Both the position numbers and the translations under genes were made by a program. From a virus: a DNA stretch of 64,000 bases. The stretch lies in the IMG/VR virus record IMGVR_UViG_3300008261_004773, positions 1 to 64,000 of that record. One strand, 5' to 3'. The notes beneath the pieces are model-generated. The model worked only from the letters and a program-made list of their open reading frames with translations, searched no databases and was not told the DNA's origin. Positions 54,653 through 63,869 of the stretch are shown here, in pieces (within the stretch, counting starts at the first letter, position 1; every line of letters begins with the position of its first letter).

Positions 54653-55477
54653 ATGGCTTTAGTAACATATCTCATTGGTTCATGTGCAGGGGGTCCAGCA
54701 ATACTTGTTGATTTTGACAGCAGTAATTTACCTGCGGTCAACGGTAATTATTTCCTTAGATTCTCAGGTGCAACTGCCGAGGGTTGTTATGACATTATCG
54801 ATAATGCAGAGCCAACTACAGGTGTAGACGTTGTTACGTACATGTCCGTTGATTACGGAGATTGTGCAACTTGTGAGGCAGTTGTAACACCAACTCCAAC
54901 TCCAAGTACTACTGCAACACCAACACCATCAGTTACTAAAACACCAACGGTTACACCAACAAAAACGGCTACCGCAACCCCTACTCCAAGTATAACAGCA
55001 TCACCAACGGTTACACCAACAAAAACGGCTACACCTACTCCAAGCGTGACTGCAGCGGTTACATCTACTCCAACAGTTACTCCAACAAACTCACCAACAC
55101 CGAGCACAACCGCAGGTGCAACTCCAACTCCTTCAGTAACCACAACTAAAACGCCTACTCCTACGCAGTCAGGTACAGCAAGTGTAACACCAACACCTAC
55201 GGGAACTGCTGCAGTTACACCTACACCAACTTCGAGTGTCACACCAACTGTAACACCGACAACAACACCAACACCTACACCATTCGGAGTATTCAGTGCT
55301 AATACGTACTATGAATTCACAAATGAAATGTTCGGATCTTACAGTGGGGGTACTTATGACCCAAGTGTAGGACAATTACCACGTCCAGCTAACCAAGCAA
55401 TGATTGGAAGTGAAAGAGGCACAGTTTATGACATGAGTGCAATAAAGATCGGTGGATTCGATGGATTAAATAACTAA
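54653..55477 (+). CDS. Virion protein with Thr-Pro repeat stalk
   Basis: 274 residues in three parts: an N-terminal domain of about 80 residues ([41 protein letters not shown]), a Thr/Pro/Ser repeat of about 130 residues and a C-terminal domain ([38 protein letters not shown]). The repeat should be extended and rigid, possibly glycosylated, as in bacterial surface stalks. Position among head and terminase genes and the preceding TATTTATA suggest a structural or decoration protein. Confidence 0.75.
   Translation: MALVTYLIGSCAGGPAILVDFDSSNLPAVNGNYFLRFSGATAEGCYDIIDNAEPTTGVDVVTYMSVDYGDCATCEAVVTPTPTPSTTATPTPSVTKTPTVTPTKTATATPTPSITASPTVTPTKTATPTPSVTAAVTSTPTVTPTNSPTPSTTAGATPTPSVTTTKTPTPTQSGTASVTPTPTGTAAVTPTPTSSVTPTVTPTTTPTPTPFGVFSANTYYEFTNEMFGSYSGGTYDPSVGQLPRPANQAMIGSERGTVYDMSAIKIGGFDGLNN
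54888..55278 (+). repeat. Degenerate acaccaac/actcc repeat encoding Thr-Pro
   Basis: Imperfect tandem units such as acaccaacggttacaccaac (two nearly identical copies near 54942 and 55002) encoding [11 protein letters not shown]-like blocks. A coding minisatellite; expected to vary in length between related phages. Confidence 0.85.
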
Positions 55478-55498
55478 AAAAAAACTAAAAAAAATATC

Positions 55499-56857
55499 AT
55501 GGCAGACATCAGACCATTAGGAAGTGAAAGATTAGAGGGTTTAGACAAAATCAAAAGAATCATGGAGATTGCAAAATACAAAGATGCATCTTCGAACCCT
55601 GTTAATGAAAACACTTCTTCAGAATACAACATTACTTTCGCCGACGGCAACAGTTTCGGTATTGTTAAAGAAAAACAAGGATATATCATTAAACAAATGT
55701 TGGAGGAAGGCCAATCAGATTATATTGAGCCAATGAAAAATAGAAAATATTTTTCAAGCTATTCTCAAGCATTAAAGAAACTGAATTTAATGATCAAAGA
55801 AAACAATTCTTTAGTTGGTAACGAAGAGGGTGTTTCTTTATTCGGAGAGCAGAAAAAATTTGTTCTTAAGGCTCCTCAAGCGGCTGCTGAACAATCTCCT
55901 GTGGCACCTGAAGAACCAGTTGCACCGACTCTACCGGAACCTGAATTACCTTCAACAGAGGAAATGCCAGCACCTGATGCTGAGGTTCCTGTTGATGATG
56001 TATCAGTAGATACTGAAATGGGGATGGAAATGGATTCTGAACCAACAGACAACGAACCTGTGTCATTTAAAGTTATTCAGAAGTTGACAGGTAAGTTAAC
56101 TCAAAAGATCAGACAATTTGGTTCAGAGAATGAAATGTCTTCTGAGGATATCAAATACGTTATAAATATGGTTCTTTCTTCAGTTGATTTGACAAATCTT
56201 TCGACAGAGGACAAGGATGAAATTATGAACAAATTTGAATCTGATGAAGCAGATGCGGTTGTAGACGGTGGTGATGACAAAGATGGTACCGATATTACAG
56301 ATGACACTGAGGTTGAAGATATACAAAACTTTATGGATGTTGAAAACGACGCTGATATGGTAGATGTGGGGGCACAACCTGAAGGATTTGGAAAAATCGA
56401 GGCAGAGGAACAGTGGCAAGCGGCTATCGCACCGGCAATTGAAAGAATGGCAATGTCATATGCGGCTAACAAAGCTGCTGATAAAGTTTCAGACATGTTT
56501 TCAAATGAAGAAGAAATTGAAGAAGAATCTGCAGTTGAGAAAAGTTTGTTAGATCATTTATTCTCAGAATCTAAAGTTGATAAAGTATTATCGAAATACT
56601 TTGAGGTTAAGGATTCTGAAAAGAGAATGATCCAAGAAAAAAGAACTGTGAAAAATATTCAATTGAAGAAAGTTATTGAAAAAGAAATGAATTCAGTAAA
56701 AAAACTATCTGAGTCAATTGAACAAGAATTAGCTGCTGAAAAATTTTTAGAAGAAAACTTTGGTTTTTCTTTGATTGGAAAAACAAACAAGAAAAACTTA
56801 GTGTTCGAAAAAAATAATAAACAAACTAAAATTTCACCTGAAGGATTGATTCTATGA
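55499..56857 (+). CDS. Conserved phage head-region protein
   Basis: 452 residues. The N-terminus (ADIRPLGSERLEGLDKIKRI, MEIAKYKDASSNP) is a block I recall from marine T4-like phages next to terminase. The middle is Ala/Pro/Glu-rich (QAAAEQSPVAPEEPVAPTLP), then highly acidic (DGGDDKDGTDITDDTEVEDI), and the C-terminus is a long coiled-coil-like Lys/Glu helix. It resembles a scaffold or internal core protein; no catalytic motif. Overlaps the next gene by 4 bases (ATGA). Confidence 0.7.
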   Translation: MADIRPLGSERLEGLDKIKRIMEIAKYKDASSNPVNENTSSEYNITFADGNSFGIVKEKQGYIIKQMLEEGQSDYIEPMKNRKYFSSYSQALKKLNLMIKENNSLVGNEEGVSLFGEQKKFVLKAPQAAAEQSPVAPEEPVAPTLPEPELPSTEEMPAPDAEVPVDDVSVDTEMGMEMDSEPTDNEPVSFKVIQKLTGKLTQKIRQFGSENEMSSEDIKYVINMVLSSVDLTNLSTEDKDEIMNKFESDEADAVVDGGDDKDGTDITDDTEVEDIQNFMDVENDADMVDVGAQPEGFGKIEAEEQWQAAIAPAIERMAMSYAANKAADKVSDMFSNEEEIEEESAVEKSLLDHLFSESKVDKVLSKYFEVKDSEKRMIQEKRTVKNIQLKKVIEKEMNSVKKLSESIEQELAAEKFLEENFGFSLIGKTNKKNLVFEKNNKQTKISPEGLIL

Positions 56858-57243
56858 GTTATCTAATCTATGTAAATGGACTTGGTCCAAATTTTAGAGG
56901 TGATAATTTGTATGAGTTTATTTTTTCGGATGAGAAAGATGTTTGGGGTGAAAATTGGGACAGTAAACCATCAAATGGTTACCCTCAACCACCCGATTTG
57001 AAATATGTAAAGAAAGTAGGAGTTCTGAAAAATACCGATATAAAATTGGATTTGATTCAGAACTCTGATTATTTTAGTATGATAGATGCGGTTGACGGAG
57101 TAATCGCATTAGCCTGGGAATCTGATGAGGTAGAAGATAGAATGGTGTTCAGGTTTGGCCAAAGTGAGGAGGAAATAACTGATATTCTATATTCTAAAGA
57201 TTTAATTCTCAAAATAGAAAAAAAGGAATCTTATGAAAATTAA
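56854..57243 (+). CDS. Conserved phage protein
   Basis: 129 residues (YLIYVNGLGPNFRGDNLYEF, IFSDEKDVWGENWDSKPSNG, VIALAWESDEVEDRMVFRFG). Alpha/beta, acidic. I associate similar proteins with the terminase region of environmental phages; no function known. Overlaps its neighbours at both ends by a few bases, so translation is coupled. Confidence 0.7.
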   Translation: MSYLIYVNGLGPNFRGDNLYEFIFSDEKDVWGENWDSKPSNGYPQPPDLKYVKKVGVLKNTDIKLDLIQNSDYFSMIDAVDGVIALAWESDEVEDRMVFRFGQSEEEITDILYSKDLILKIEKKESYEN

Positions 57244-58015
57244 TAAAAAAGCCTTGGATTTAGTTGAAGTAGGTTTAAGACCTGACACAGTTGCAAAAAT
57301 GTCAGAGTCACAAATTAACACCTTACATTCAAAAATGATCTCTGAAATCACTATGGTTTCTAAAGCAGATACGAGCACTATTAACAAACTTAAAACTGAA
57401 AAGAAACCTTTCGAGGTTTACGAAAAAGAAATCAAAGAACAACCTGATACTGAAGTTAGCATGACTGACAAGACAGCAGGAGGTACGACACAAGATCCTG
57501 TACAAGTACAAGGACCTGATGGGACTGACGACGTAGGTAATGATCAAATCAATAAAGAGAAGGAGATTTCAGAAAGAGAAACTAATCCTTGGGCTATTTG
57601 TACAGCACAACTTGGTAAAGAGTTTGGTACAACAGAGAGAAGTGATTGGTCTAAAGGACAAATGAAAAAATATGAAAGATGTGTTAAGGACGTAAAGAAA
57701 ACTGTGAAGGAAGGAAAAAATCCTGTATCTTTGTTTATTGAAAACAAGATTATGGAATTAGTATCTAAACATATCCCACCAAAAATGACTAAGGGAGAAT
57801 TGATGAAACACTTAGTTGAAGACGGACCAGCGGTAGCCCCATCAAAACCAAAAACATCTCCAACAACAAAACCAGGAAAACCTGGTACTAAACCTCAGAA
57901 GCCCGGCCATCCTTTAAGGAATCCAAATCCAGGTGAAAAACCCGCACCTAAAGCTGGCCACGAAAAGGCGAAGAAAGAGGTTATAGACTTAATTATCAAC
58001 TTATTAGACAAGTAA
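57233..58015 (+). CDS. Phage protein with NPWAICTA / YERCVKDVK motif
   Basis: 260 residues. The middle has ETNPWAICTAQLGKEFGTTE and KGQMKKYERCVKDVKKTVKE, a Cys-pair motif found in several phage structural proteins with unknown function. The C-terminal part is Pro/Lys-rich (KPKTSPTTKPGKPGTKPQKP) ending in a helix. The N-terminal 50 residues are a helical region with MSESQINTLHSKMISE. Likely head or core associated by position. Confidence 0.7.
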   Translation: MKINKKALDLVEVGLRPDTVAKMSESQINTLHSKMISEITMVSKADTSTINKLKTEKKPFEVYEKEIKEQPDTEVSMTDKTAGGTTQDPVQVQGPDGTDDVGNDQINKEKEISERETNPWAICTAQLGKEFGTTERSDWSKGQMKKYERCVKDVKKTVKEGKNPVSLFIENKIMELVSKHIPPKMTKGELMKHLVEDGPAVAPSKPKTSPTTKPGKPGTKPQKPGHPLRNPNPGEKPAPKAGHEKAKKEVIDLIINLLDK

Positions 58016-58017
58016 TC

Positions 58018-59322
58018 ATGGCAAAGAAACTGAAAGAACAATTAGATTATGGTAATAGACCGGAAAGAATGGATCCTAATTTGGAGAGAAAGTTAGCAGA
58101 TCCACAGGGTCTTTATGGACAGAATCCTGCTATGAGAAAAGGACCCCAAGATGTTGAAAGATTGGTTAGCTCAAGATTCAAAAAAGTTGCCGACAAGTTA
58201 AGGTCTGTACCCGGAATGAGAGATCTCAGTCCAAGAGTGGTACAAGCTTTCTATATGCAAATGATGAATAGCCTACCAACAATAATGAGAATTGAGGGTG
58301 CGCACAAAGATGAATTGATTGAGTTAGCTAAAAAAGCTTCACTCGAAGAAACAGAAGTTCCTGATGGTTGGGTTAATATAATTGCAGAATTAGGTATGCC
58401 AATTGATGTCTCTAATTTCAGATACGAACCTGAAGATGAAGAGGAGGAAGAAGATGAGGAGGAAAAAGAAGAAAAATTGCAATTCCAATCATTTGATGTT
58501 GAGGATCTAACAGACGCTGAACAGCTCGAGTTAGAAAAACACAAAAGAAACATCATCAACGCTATCATCCAAGGTGCTGCTAAGAAGGGACATTACATAT
58601 TTCAAAAACCCTCTGTAAAGAGAGCATTAGACCGCATTGATCCACAATTATTTCCATTGTACTTGGCTATAATGGCAGTTAATGACTACATGTACTTCAC
58701 TCAAGAACAAATGATTGAAATGATGAGTACAACAGGTCAAGGTGTTGCTGGAAAAGTTGAGTTGGATCCCGAAGGAGAAGAGGGAGATGAGGGTGGAGAA
58801 GAAGGTGAGTCTGAAATTGATACTGTAATCAAAGCTCAAGGTCTTATCTTCCCAATTTTATGCCATGAGATCATAAAAGGTATTGAAGAGTCCAAAGGAA
58901 GACATGGTTTACCGAAGGAACCCGGAATGCGTCAAAAAGTTCAACAACAAGTTGATACTTTGGCAAACGAACCAATGCAATTGAGAATCGGACCAGAAAT
59001 TGTAGAAAAAATCCGTTTTTCACTTCCTGATGAAATGTTTGATGAATCCAATAAAGGATTAATAAACTGGTTCCACATCTTGTTATACCAAATTGATGCA
59101 AAAGAATTCTTGGAAATCATAGGAGACGCTATCTCAGATGATAAATCTAAAAACAAGAAAGCTACTGCGAGATTCGAGGAGATCATGAAAGAAGCTCAGA
59201 ACATGAAGTCAGAATTCGAAAATTACAAAGAAGAAAATGACATCGATTCTGAAGATGAAGGAGACGACGATGAAGGTCTCGACGATTTCTTAGGAAGTTT
59301 GGGTATATCAAGACCCAAATAA
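58018..59322 (+). CDS. Conserved phage head-region protein
   Basis: 434 residues. Helical with two strongly acidic stretches (EPEDEEEEEDEEEKEEK and the C-terminal DSEDEGDDDEGLDDF). Between them KRNIINAIIQGAAKKGHYIF, PSVKRALDRIDPQLFPLYLA and FPILCHEIIKGIEESKGRHG look like conserved structural blocks. Starts 2 bases after the previous stop. The terminase gene follows after 6 bases. It could be a neck, tail-completion or terminase-associated protein; unknown. Confidence 0.7.
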   Translation: MAKKLKEQLDYGNRPERMDPNLERKLADPQGLYGQNPAMRKGPQDVERLVSSRFKKVADKLRSVPGMRDLSPRVVQAFYMQMMNSLPTIMRIEGAHKDELIELAKKASLEETEVPDGWVNIIAELGMPIDVSNFRYEPEDEEEEEDEEEKEEKLQFQSFDVEDLTDAEQLELEKHKRNIINAIIQGAAKKGHYIFQKPSVKRALDRIDPQLFPLYLAIMAVNDYMYFTQEQMIEMMSTTGQGVAGKVELDPEGEEGDEGGEEGESEIDTVIKAQGLIFPILCHEIIKGIEESKGRHGLPKEPGMRQKVQQQVDTLANEPMQLRIGPEIVEKIRFSLPDEMFDESNKGLINWFHILLYQIDAKEFLEIIGDAISDDKSKNKKATARFEEIMKEAQNMKSEFENYKEENDIDSEDEGDDDEGLDDFLGSLGISRPK

Positions 59323-59328
59323 TTTTCT

Positions 59329-61086
59329 GTGACCAGAGAACAATTAATTATCGAAGTTACGAAGTGTATGAAAAACACTCCGTACGCGATGAGAACTTAT
59401 TTGCAGACTTTTGACAATACCGTCAAAAGATATGTACCATTGGATCTATTCCCTGACCAAGTAACCTTAGTTGAGGATTATGATAATTACAACGAAAACA
59501 TTGCACTGAAATATAGACAGGCGGGTGTATCAACAGTAACCGCTGCATGGTCTTCGAAAAGGTTAGTTTTTGCAAAGAAGAACAATCCAGAAAAAATACT
59601 GATCATTGCAAACAAATTGGATACCGCTGTAGAATTTGCTAATAAGGTTAGAGGATTTACAGAACAATGGCCTGCTTGGGTTGGGGTTGGCTTTTCACAA
59701 GAAAAAAATTCACAAAGACATTTCAAACTCACAAATAATTGTGAAGTTAAGGCGGTTGCAACTTCCAAAGATGCCTTACGTGGTTATACACCTACAATCC
59801 TAATATTCGATGAAGCAGCATATATTGAGGCAGATGACGACTTTTGGGCAGCCTGTATGGCTTCCCTGTCTACGGGAGGTAAAGTGATTGTAATTTCTAC
59901 CCCAAATGGTTACGATCCAATTTACTATGAAATCTATGAACAGGCATTGAGAAACATGAATACGTTCAAAGTTTCTGAAATGTTTTGGTACAAGGATCCG
60001 AGATACAACAAAGATCTTTACATGGTAAAATGTGATGATCTGACTGATTATCTTTTAAACCGCGAAAATTACAAGAACACTGAAGTTATAGACCTAACGG
60101 TAGAAAATGCCTACGAAAGAGATTATGATGTTGTAAAAAATTACATCTCACAAGGATTCAAACCATGTTCATCTTGGTTCGAAGGTATGGTAAAAAAACT
60201 GAAGTATGACAAAAGAAAAGTTGCTCAGGAACTTGAGTGTAACTTTTTGGGGTCAGGTGATAATGTATTCGAATCAACTCTCCTTACTAAAATAAAAGAT
60301 AATGATATAAAAGATCCTGATGGAAAAATGATGGCAGGTAACTTGTGGATTTGGAAAGATCCTGTTATGAGTCATAGATACATCATGGGTGTGGACGTTT
60401 CGAGGGGTGATTCGGAGGATTTTTCTTGTATCCAAATTATCGATTTTGATGAGAGAGAACAAGTTTTTGAATATGTGGCTAAAACACCGCCAGACGTTTT
60501 AGCGGAAGTTGCCTACAAGTGGGGTAAGATGTATAATGCAATGATTGTCACAGATCTGACTGGAGGTATGGGAGTCGCAACGGCGAGAAAATTGCAAGAG
60601 TTAGGTTATAAGAATTTATATGTTGAAGGACTGACAGAAAGAAACAAATATAAATGGGATCCGAAAAGAGACGAAAAAATACCAGGGATTAACTTCAATG
60701 CTAAAAGGGTTCAAATTATTGCATCTTTGGAAGAATCTTTGAGACACGGTTTCAAAGTTAGATCTCAAAGACTTTTGAATGAAATGGGTAAATTCATTTA
60801 TGTGAATGGTAGACCAGATCACCAAAAAGGTCACCATGACGATACAATTATGTCAATTGCTATGGCAATTTACGTTGGAGATACTGCATTCCAAAACTTA
60901 CAGAAGGTTGTTCAACAAACTAAAGTTATGATTGATTCGTGGCACACAGAACGTAGTGAGAACAAAATGAGATCTGATTTTTTCAATCCTACAATACCCG
61001 TAGCAGGAAATCACAATCCAAGATTTATCAACGAAGCATCCAAAGAGGACTACAGGAAATATGGATGGTTATTTGGGGGTCGATAA
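59329..61086 (+). CDS. terL: Terminase large subunit
   Basis: 585 residues, GTG start. ATPase domain: IALKYRQAGVSTVTAAWSSK is a deviant Walker A with the RQxGxST form, PTILIFDEAAYIEADDDF is Walker B with the catalytic Glu, and KVIVISTPNGYDP is motif III. The nuclease domain has YIMGVDVSRGDSEDFSC, AMIVTDLTGGMGVATARKL and QKGHHDDTIMSIAMAIY, the three acidic clusters of the RNase H-like fold. It drives DNA packaging and cuts concatemers. Order terminase-portal matches the T4 type. Confidence 0.96.
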   Translation: MTREQLIIEVTKCMKNTPYAMRTYLQTFDNTVKRYVPLDLFPDQVTLVEDYDNYNENIALKYRQAGVSTVTAAWSSKRLVFAKKNNPEKILIIANKLDTAVEFANKVRGFTEQWPAWVGVGFSQEKNSQRHFKLTNNCEVKAVATSKDALRGYTPTILIFDEAAYIEADDDFWAACMASLSTGGKVIVISTPNGYDPIYYEIYEQALRNMNTFKVSEMFWYKDPRYNKDLYMVKCDDLTDYLLNRENYKNTEVIDLTVENAYERDYDVVKNYISQGFKPCSSWFEGMVKKLKYDKRKVAQELECNFLGSGDNVFESTLLTKIKDNDIKDPDGKMMAGNLWIWKDPVMSHRYIMGVDVSRGDSEDFSCIQIIDFDEREQVFEYVAKTPPDVLAEVAYKWGKMYNAMIVTDLTGGMGVATARKLQELGYKNLYVEGLTERNKYKWDPKRDEKIPGINFNAKRVQIIASLEESLRHGFKVRSQRLLNEMGKFIYVNGRPDHQKGHHDDTIMSIAMAIYVGDTAFQNLQKVVQQTKVMIDSWHTERSENKMRSDFFNPTIPVAGNHNPRFINEASKEDYRKYGWLFGGR

Positions 61087-61087
61087 G

Positions 61088-61095
61088 TATTTATA
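61088..61095 (+). promoter_or_regulatory. TATTTATA motif
   Basis: Exact TATTTATA, 28 bases upstream of the portal ATG. Confidence 0.45.
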
Positions 61096-61123
61096 TTATC
61101 AACGTAACACGTAAAATTGTAAA

Positions 61124-62965
61124 ATGGATAATAAGAATCTAACGGTATGGCAACGACTTTCTGCGGCATTTGGACCTAACGCGCTCCTTAATCAGGATTA
61201 TCCTACTTTTCATTTCGACAAAGAGGTTCTTTTAAAAACTCAAGACAAAGCCCAATACGAAAAAGAAAAACTTCAAGCCCAACAAACCTTTTACTTATCT
61301 AATCAATGGGCAAAAGTTGAAAACAATTTGTATTCTCAAGCAGTATATTATGAACCAACAAGATTGGCTTCAGTATACGACTATGAATCAATGGAGTATA
61401 CTCCTGAAATATCTGCGGCGTTAGATATCTACGCTGAGGAATCAACAACCACTAACGAAGACGGGTTCATTCTACAAATTTATTCTGAATCAAAAAGAAT
61501 CAAGGGTGTATTAGCAGATCTTTTCAATAACACATTGGATATCAATACAAACTTACCAATGTGGACAAGAAACACGTGTAAATATGGTGACAATTTTGTA
61601 TATCTGAAATTGGATCCTGAAAAAGGAGTTGTTGGTGTACAACAATTACCAAATATAGAAATCGAAAGAGTTGAAGCAGGAATGCACGAAAAAAGAGCAC
61701 AATCTTTGGAAGACCCTACAGCTCAAAGAGCCCTTCACTTCAAGTGGAAAAACAAAAACATGGAGTTCCAATCTTGGGAGATTGCACATTTCAGACTACT
61801 GGGTGACGACAGAAAACTTCCATATGGTACCTCGATGTTAGAAAAAGCAAGACGTATTTGGAAACAATTATTGTTATCTGAAGACGCAATGTTAATTTAT
61901 CGTACTTCAAGAGCACCTGAAAGAAGAATATTCAAAGTGTTCGTTGGAAATATGAATGACGAGGATGTTGAAGCATACGTTCAACGTGTAGCAAATAAGT
62001 TCAAAAGAGATCAGGTGTTGGATCAAAAGACGGGTAACGTGGACATGAGGTTCAACCAAATGGCTGTTGATCAGGACTACTTTGTTCCCGTGAGAGACCC
62101 TGCAGCTCCTTCTCCAATTGATACATTACCAGGTGCACAAAACTTAGCTGAGATTGCCGATATTGAATATATTCAGAAGAAATTACTAACTGCATTACGT
62201 GTTCCAAAAGCATTCTTGGGATTTGAAGAAGTGGTAGGAGACGGAAAAAATTTGTCATTACAAGATATTCGTTTTGCCCGTACTATTAATAGAATCCAAA
62301 AAAGTATGTTGCAAGAATTGAACAAAATTGCAATTATACATTTGTTTCTCAACGGATTTGAAGAAGAAATTGCAAACTTCACTTTAGGTCTTACAAACCC
62401 ATCTACTCAAGCTGACCTTTTAAAGATTGATGTATGGAAAGAGAAAGTTTTACTTTACAAAGATGCAGTTGCGGATCCAGGTAATGGTATTCAACCTGTA
62501 TCATCTACATGGGCTAAAAAACATATTCTCGGAATGTCTGATGAGGAAATCAAATTGGATTTACAACAACAAAGAATAGAAAAAGCGGTAGGTGAAGAAT
62601 TGAAGAATACTCCAGCCGTAATCCAAAAAACAGGTATATTTGACAATATTGACAAACTATATGGTTCTACAACAGGATCTACAGCAACTGCAGGAGCAAC
62701 ACCTAGTGGAGAAGTTTCTGAACCTGCTTTAGGGGCCTTACCTGCTGAAACAGGTGGAGCTTTACCGGGTGAAGAGGTGGCCGCTCCTGAGGCAGCACCT
62801 GAGGGAGAAGCTGCGGGTGGAACAGTACCAGAATCACGTTTCGACAACATGAATATTTTGCTAGACTCAGATATGATTAAGGGTAGAACAATCTTAGATT
62901 TGAGCCATGGTCAACAATATTTAGGAGAAATTGAAAAAGAGTTAGACAACTTACTAAACTCCTAA
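61124..62965 (+). CDS. Portal protein (T4 gp20 type)
   Basis: 613 residues. VWQRLSAAFGPNALLNQDYP at the start, SMEYTPEISAALDIYAEEST, YGDNFVYLKLDPEKGVVGVQ, ERRIFKVFVGNMNDEDVEAY, DYFVPVRDP and ALRVPKAFLGFEEVVGDG follow the order of conserved blocks in T4-like portal proteins. The C-terminal 90 residues include an Ala/Gly/Pro/Glu-rich linker (AAPEGEAAGGTVPE). It forms the dodecameric DNA gate at the head vertex. Confidence 0.94.
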   Translation: MDNKNLTVWQRLSAAFGPNALLNQDYPTFHFDKEVLLKTQDKAQYEKEKLQAQQTFYLSNQWAKVENNLYSQAVYYEPTRLASVYDYESMEYTPEISAALDIYAEESTTTNEDGFILQIYSESKRIKGVLADLFNNTLDINTNLPMWTRNTCKYGDNFVYLKLDPEKGVVGVQQLPNIEIERVEAGMHEKRAQSLEDPTAQRALHFKWKNKNMEFQSWEIAHFRLLGDDRKLPYGTSMLEKARRIWKQLLLSEDAMLIYRTSRAPERRIFKVFVGNMNDEDVEAYVQRVANKFKRDQVLDQKTGNVDMRFNQMAVDQDYFVPVRDPAAPSPIDTLPGAQNLAEIADIEYIQKKLLTALRVPKAFLGFEEVVGDGKNLSLQDIRFARTINRIQKSMLQELNKIAIIHLFLNGFEEEIANFTLGLTNPSTQADLLKIDVWKEKVLLYKDAVADPGNGIQPVSSTWAKKHILGMSDEEIKLDLQQQRIEKAVGEELKNTPAVIQKTGIFDNIDKLYGSTTGSTATAGATPSGEVSEPALGALPAETGGALPGEEVAAPEAAPEGEAAGGTVPESRFDNMNILLDSDMIKGRTILDLSHGQQYLGEIEKELDNLLNS

Positions 62966-62973
62966 TATTTATA
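62966..62973 (+). promoter_or_regulatory. TATTTATA motif
   Basis: Exact TATTTATA, 15 bases upstream of the ATG at 62989. Confidence 0.5.
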
Positions 62974-62988
62974 AAAAAATATTGTTCC

Positions 62989-63687
62989 ATGACCTTCGGA
63001 GAAGTAAAATCCATAATTGAAGAAAGCTTGATAGAATCTTATAAAGATTCCAAAAATTTCAAAAGTGTGATGAAAGAGTTTCACACAAATATCTTGACTA
63101 ACAAGTCATTGTCTAAATTGTATTCCCTATACGATGATTTGAATTCAGAAAAATCTTTGTCCGAAAAAGAAGCTAAGGAGTACTTGGAAGAAGGTATCTC
63201 TCTTATTAGATCTGTATTGGAAAATGCTAAGTTGCCAAAATTCACATCTAAAAAGATTGAAAACAAATACAAAGATTTGGATACATTAGTTTACACCAAA
63301 AATTTGAATATATCAGAGAGAGTTTCTGCTAAAAACAATCTTATTTCCAATTTAACTAAATCTCCTAACTCATTGAAAGAATCGATTAACCTACCTTTGA
63401 CATCGATGGTTTCAGTTGCAAATCAAACCCTGAAGAATTACATTGAGACTATGGATGAGTCAACAAAAAAAGATTTCTTCAAAGTAATCAAATCTGATCA
63501 GAATGATTTGGAAAAAGAGTTTGGTACAATCAAAGAAAGTGCAATTAATAAATTGCAAACTATTTTGGAAGGTGAAAACGAGTTTGAGTTGAAAACCAAA
63601 ATATCTGAAACGATTGATAGATTGAAAAACGAAGAGTTCAATCAAATGAATTTTGTAAGAATCAGCTCGTTAGAAAAATCTATTTAA
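62989..63687 (+). CDS. Helical head-core-like protein
   Basis: 232 residues, almost wholly helical and Lys/Glu/Ser-rich, with MTFGEVKSIIEESLIESYKD as a leader containing two I-x-E sites. It immediately follows the portal gene, where T4 encodes small prohead core proteins (67/68) ahead of the prohead protease. A core or scaffold role is therefore plausible; no direct homology seen. Overlaps the bS21 gene by 4 bases at the 3' end. Confidence 0.65.
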   Translation: MTFGEVKSIIEESLIESYKDSKNFKSVMKEFHTNILTNKSLSKLYSLYDDLNSEKSLSEKEAKEYLEEGISLIRSVLENAKLPKFTSKKIENKYKDLDTLVYTKNLNISERVSAKNNLISNLTKSPNSLKESINLPLTSMVSVANQTLKNYIETMDESTKKDFFKVIKSDQNDLEKEFGTIKESAINKLQTILEGENEFELKTKISETIDRLKNEEFNQMNFVRISSLEKSI

Positions 63688-63869
63688 TTTCCTATCTTCT
63701 GTTGTGTATAAATAGCTTTAAGCTTTTGAGTCCTTTTTTTGACTGAAGGTTTAACATACTCTTTTCTTTCGAAAAGTGTTTTTTGTTGCTTAGTCTTCAT
63801 CACCTTAGATTTCAAGGTCTTAAGTGCTCTTTCAATGTTTTCGTTTTTTCCGATTTCAATAATTAACAT
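63684..63869 (-). CDS. rpsU: Ribosomal protein bS21
   Basis: 61 residues. MLIIEIGKNENIERALKTLK, SKVMKTKQQKTLFERKEYVK and PSVKKRTQKLKAIYTQQ match the compact bS21 of Flavobacteriia (IxxGENIxxALKxxKxK...R..F.KPSV.KR.Q..KA.Y). bS21 joins the 30S platform near the anti-Shine-Dalgarno sequence; in Bacteroidota it helps occlude that sequence. A phage copy can replace the host one and bias initiation toward phage messages. Alone on this strand, ending convergently with the core-like gene. Confidence 0.92.
   Translation of the reverse strand: MLIIEIGKNENIERALKTLKSKVMKTKQQKTLFERKEYVKPSVKKRTQKLKAIYTQQKIGN

Noticed and set aside
54853-55242. Long antisense frame opposite the Thr-Pro repeat
   Set aside because: It is the mirror of a low-complexity repeat (Val/Gly-rich translation) and has no start context or conservation features; the plus-strand protein has ordinary flanking domains.
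54888-55278. CRISPR-like periodic repeat
   Set aside because: Units are coding, imperfect and without unique spacers of constant length; they encode Thr-Pro motifs in frame.
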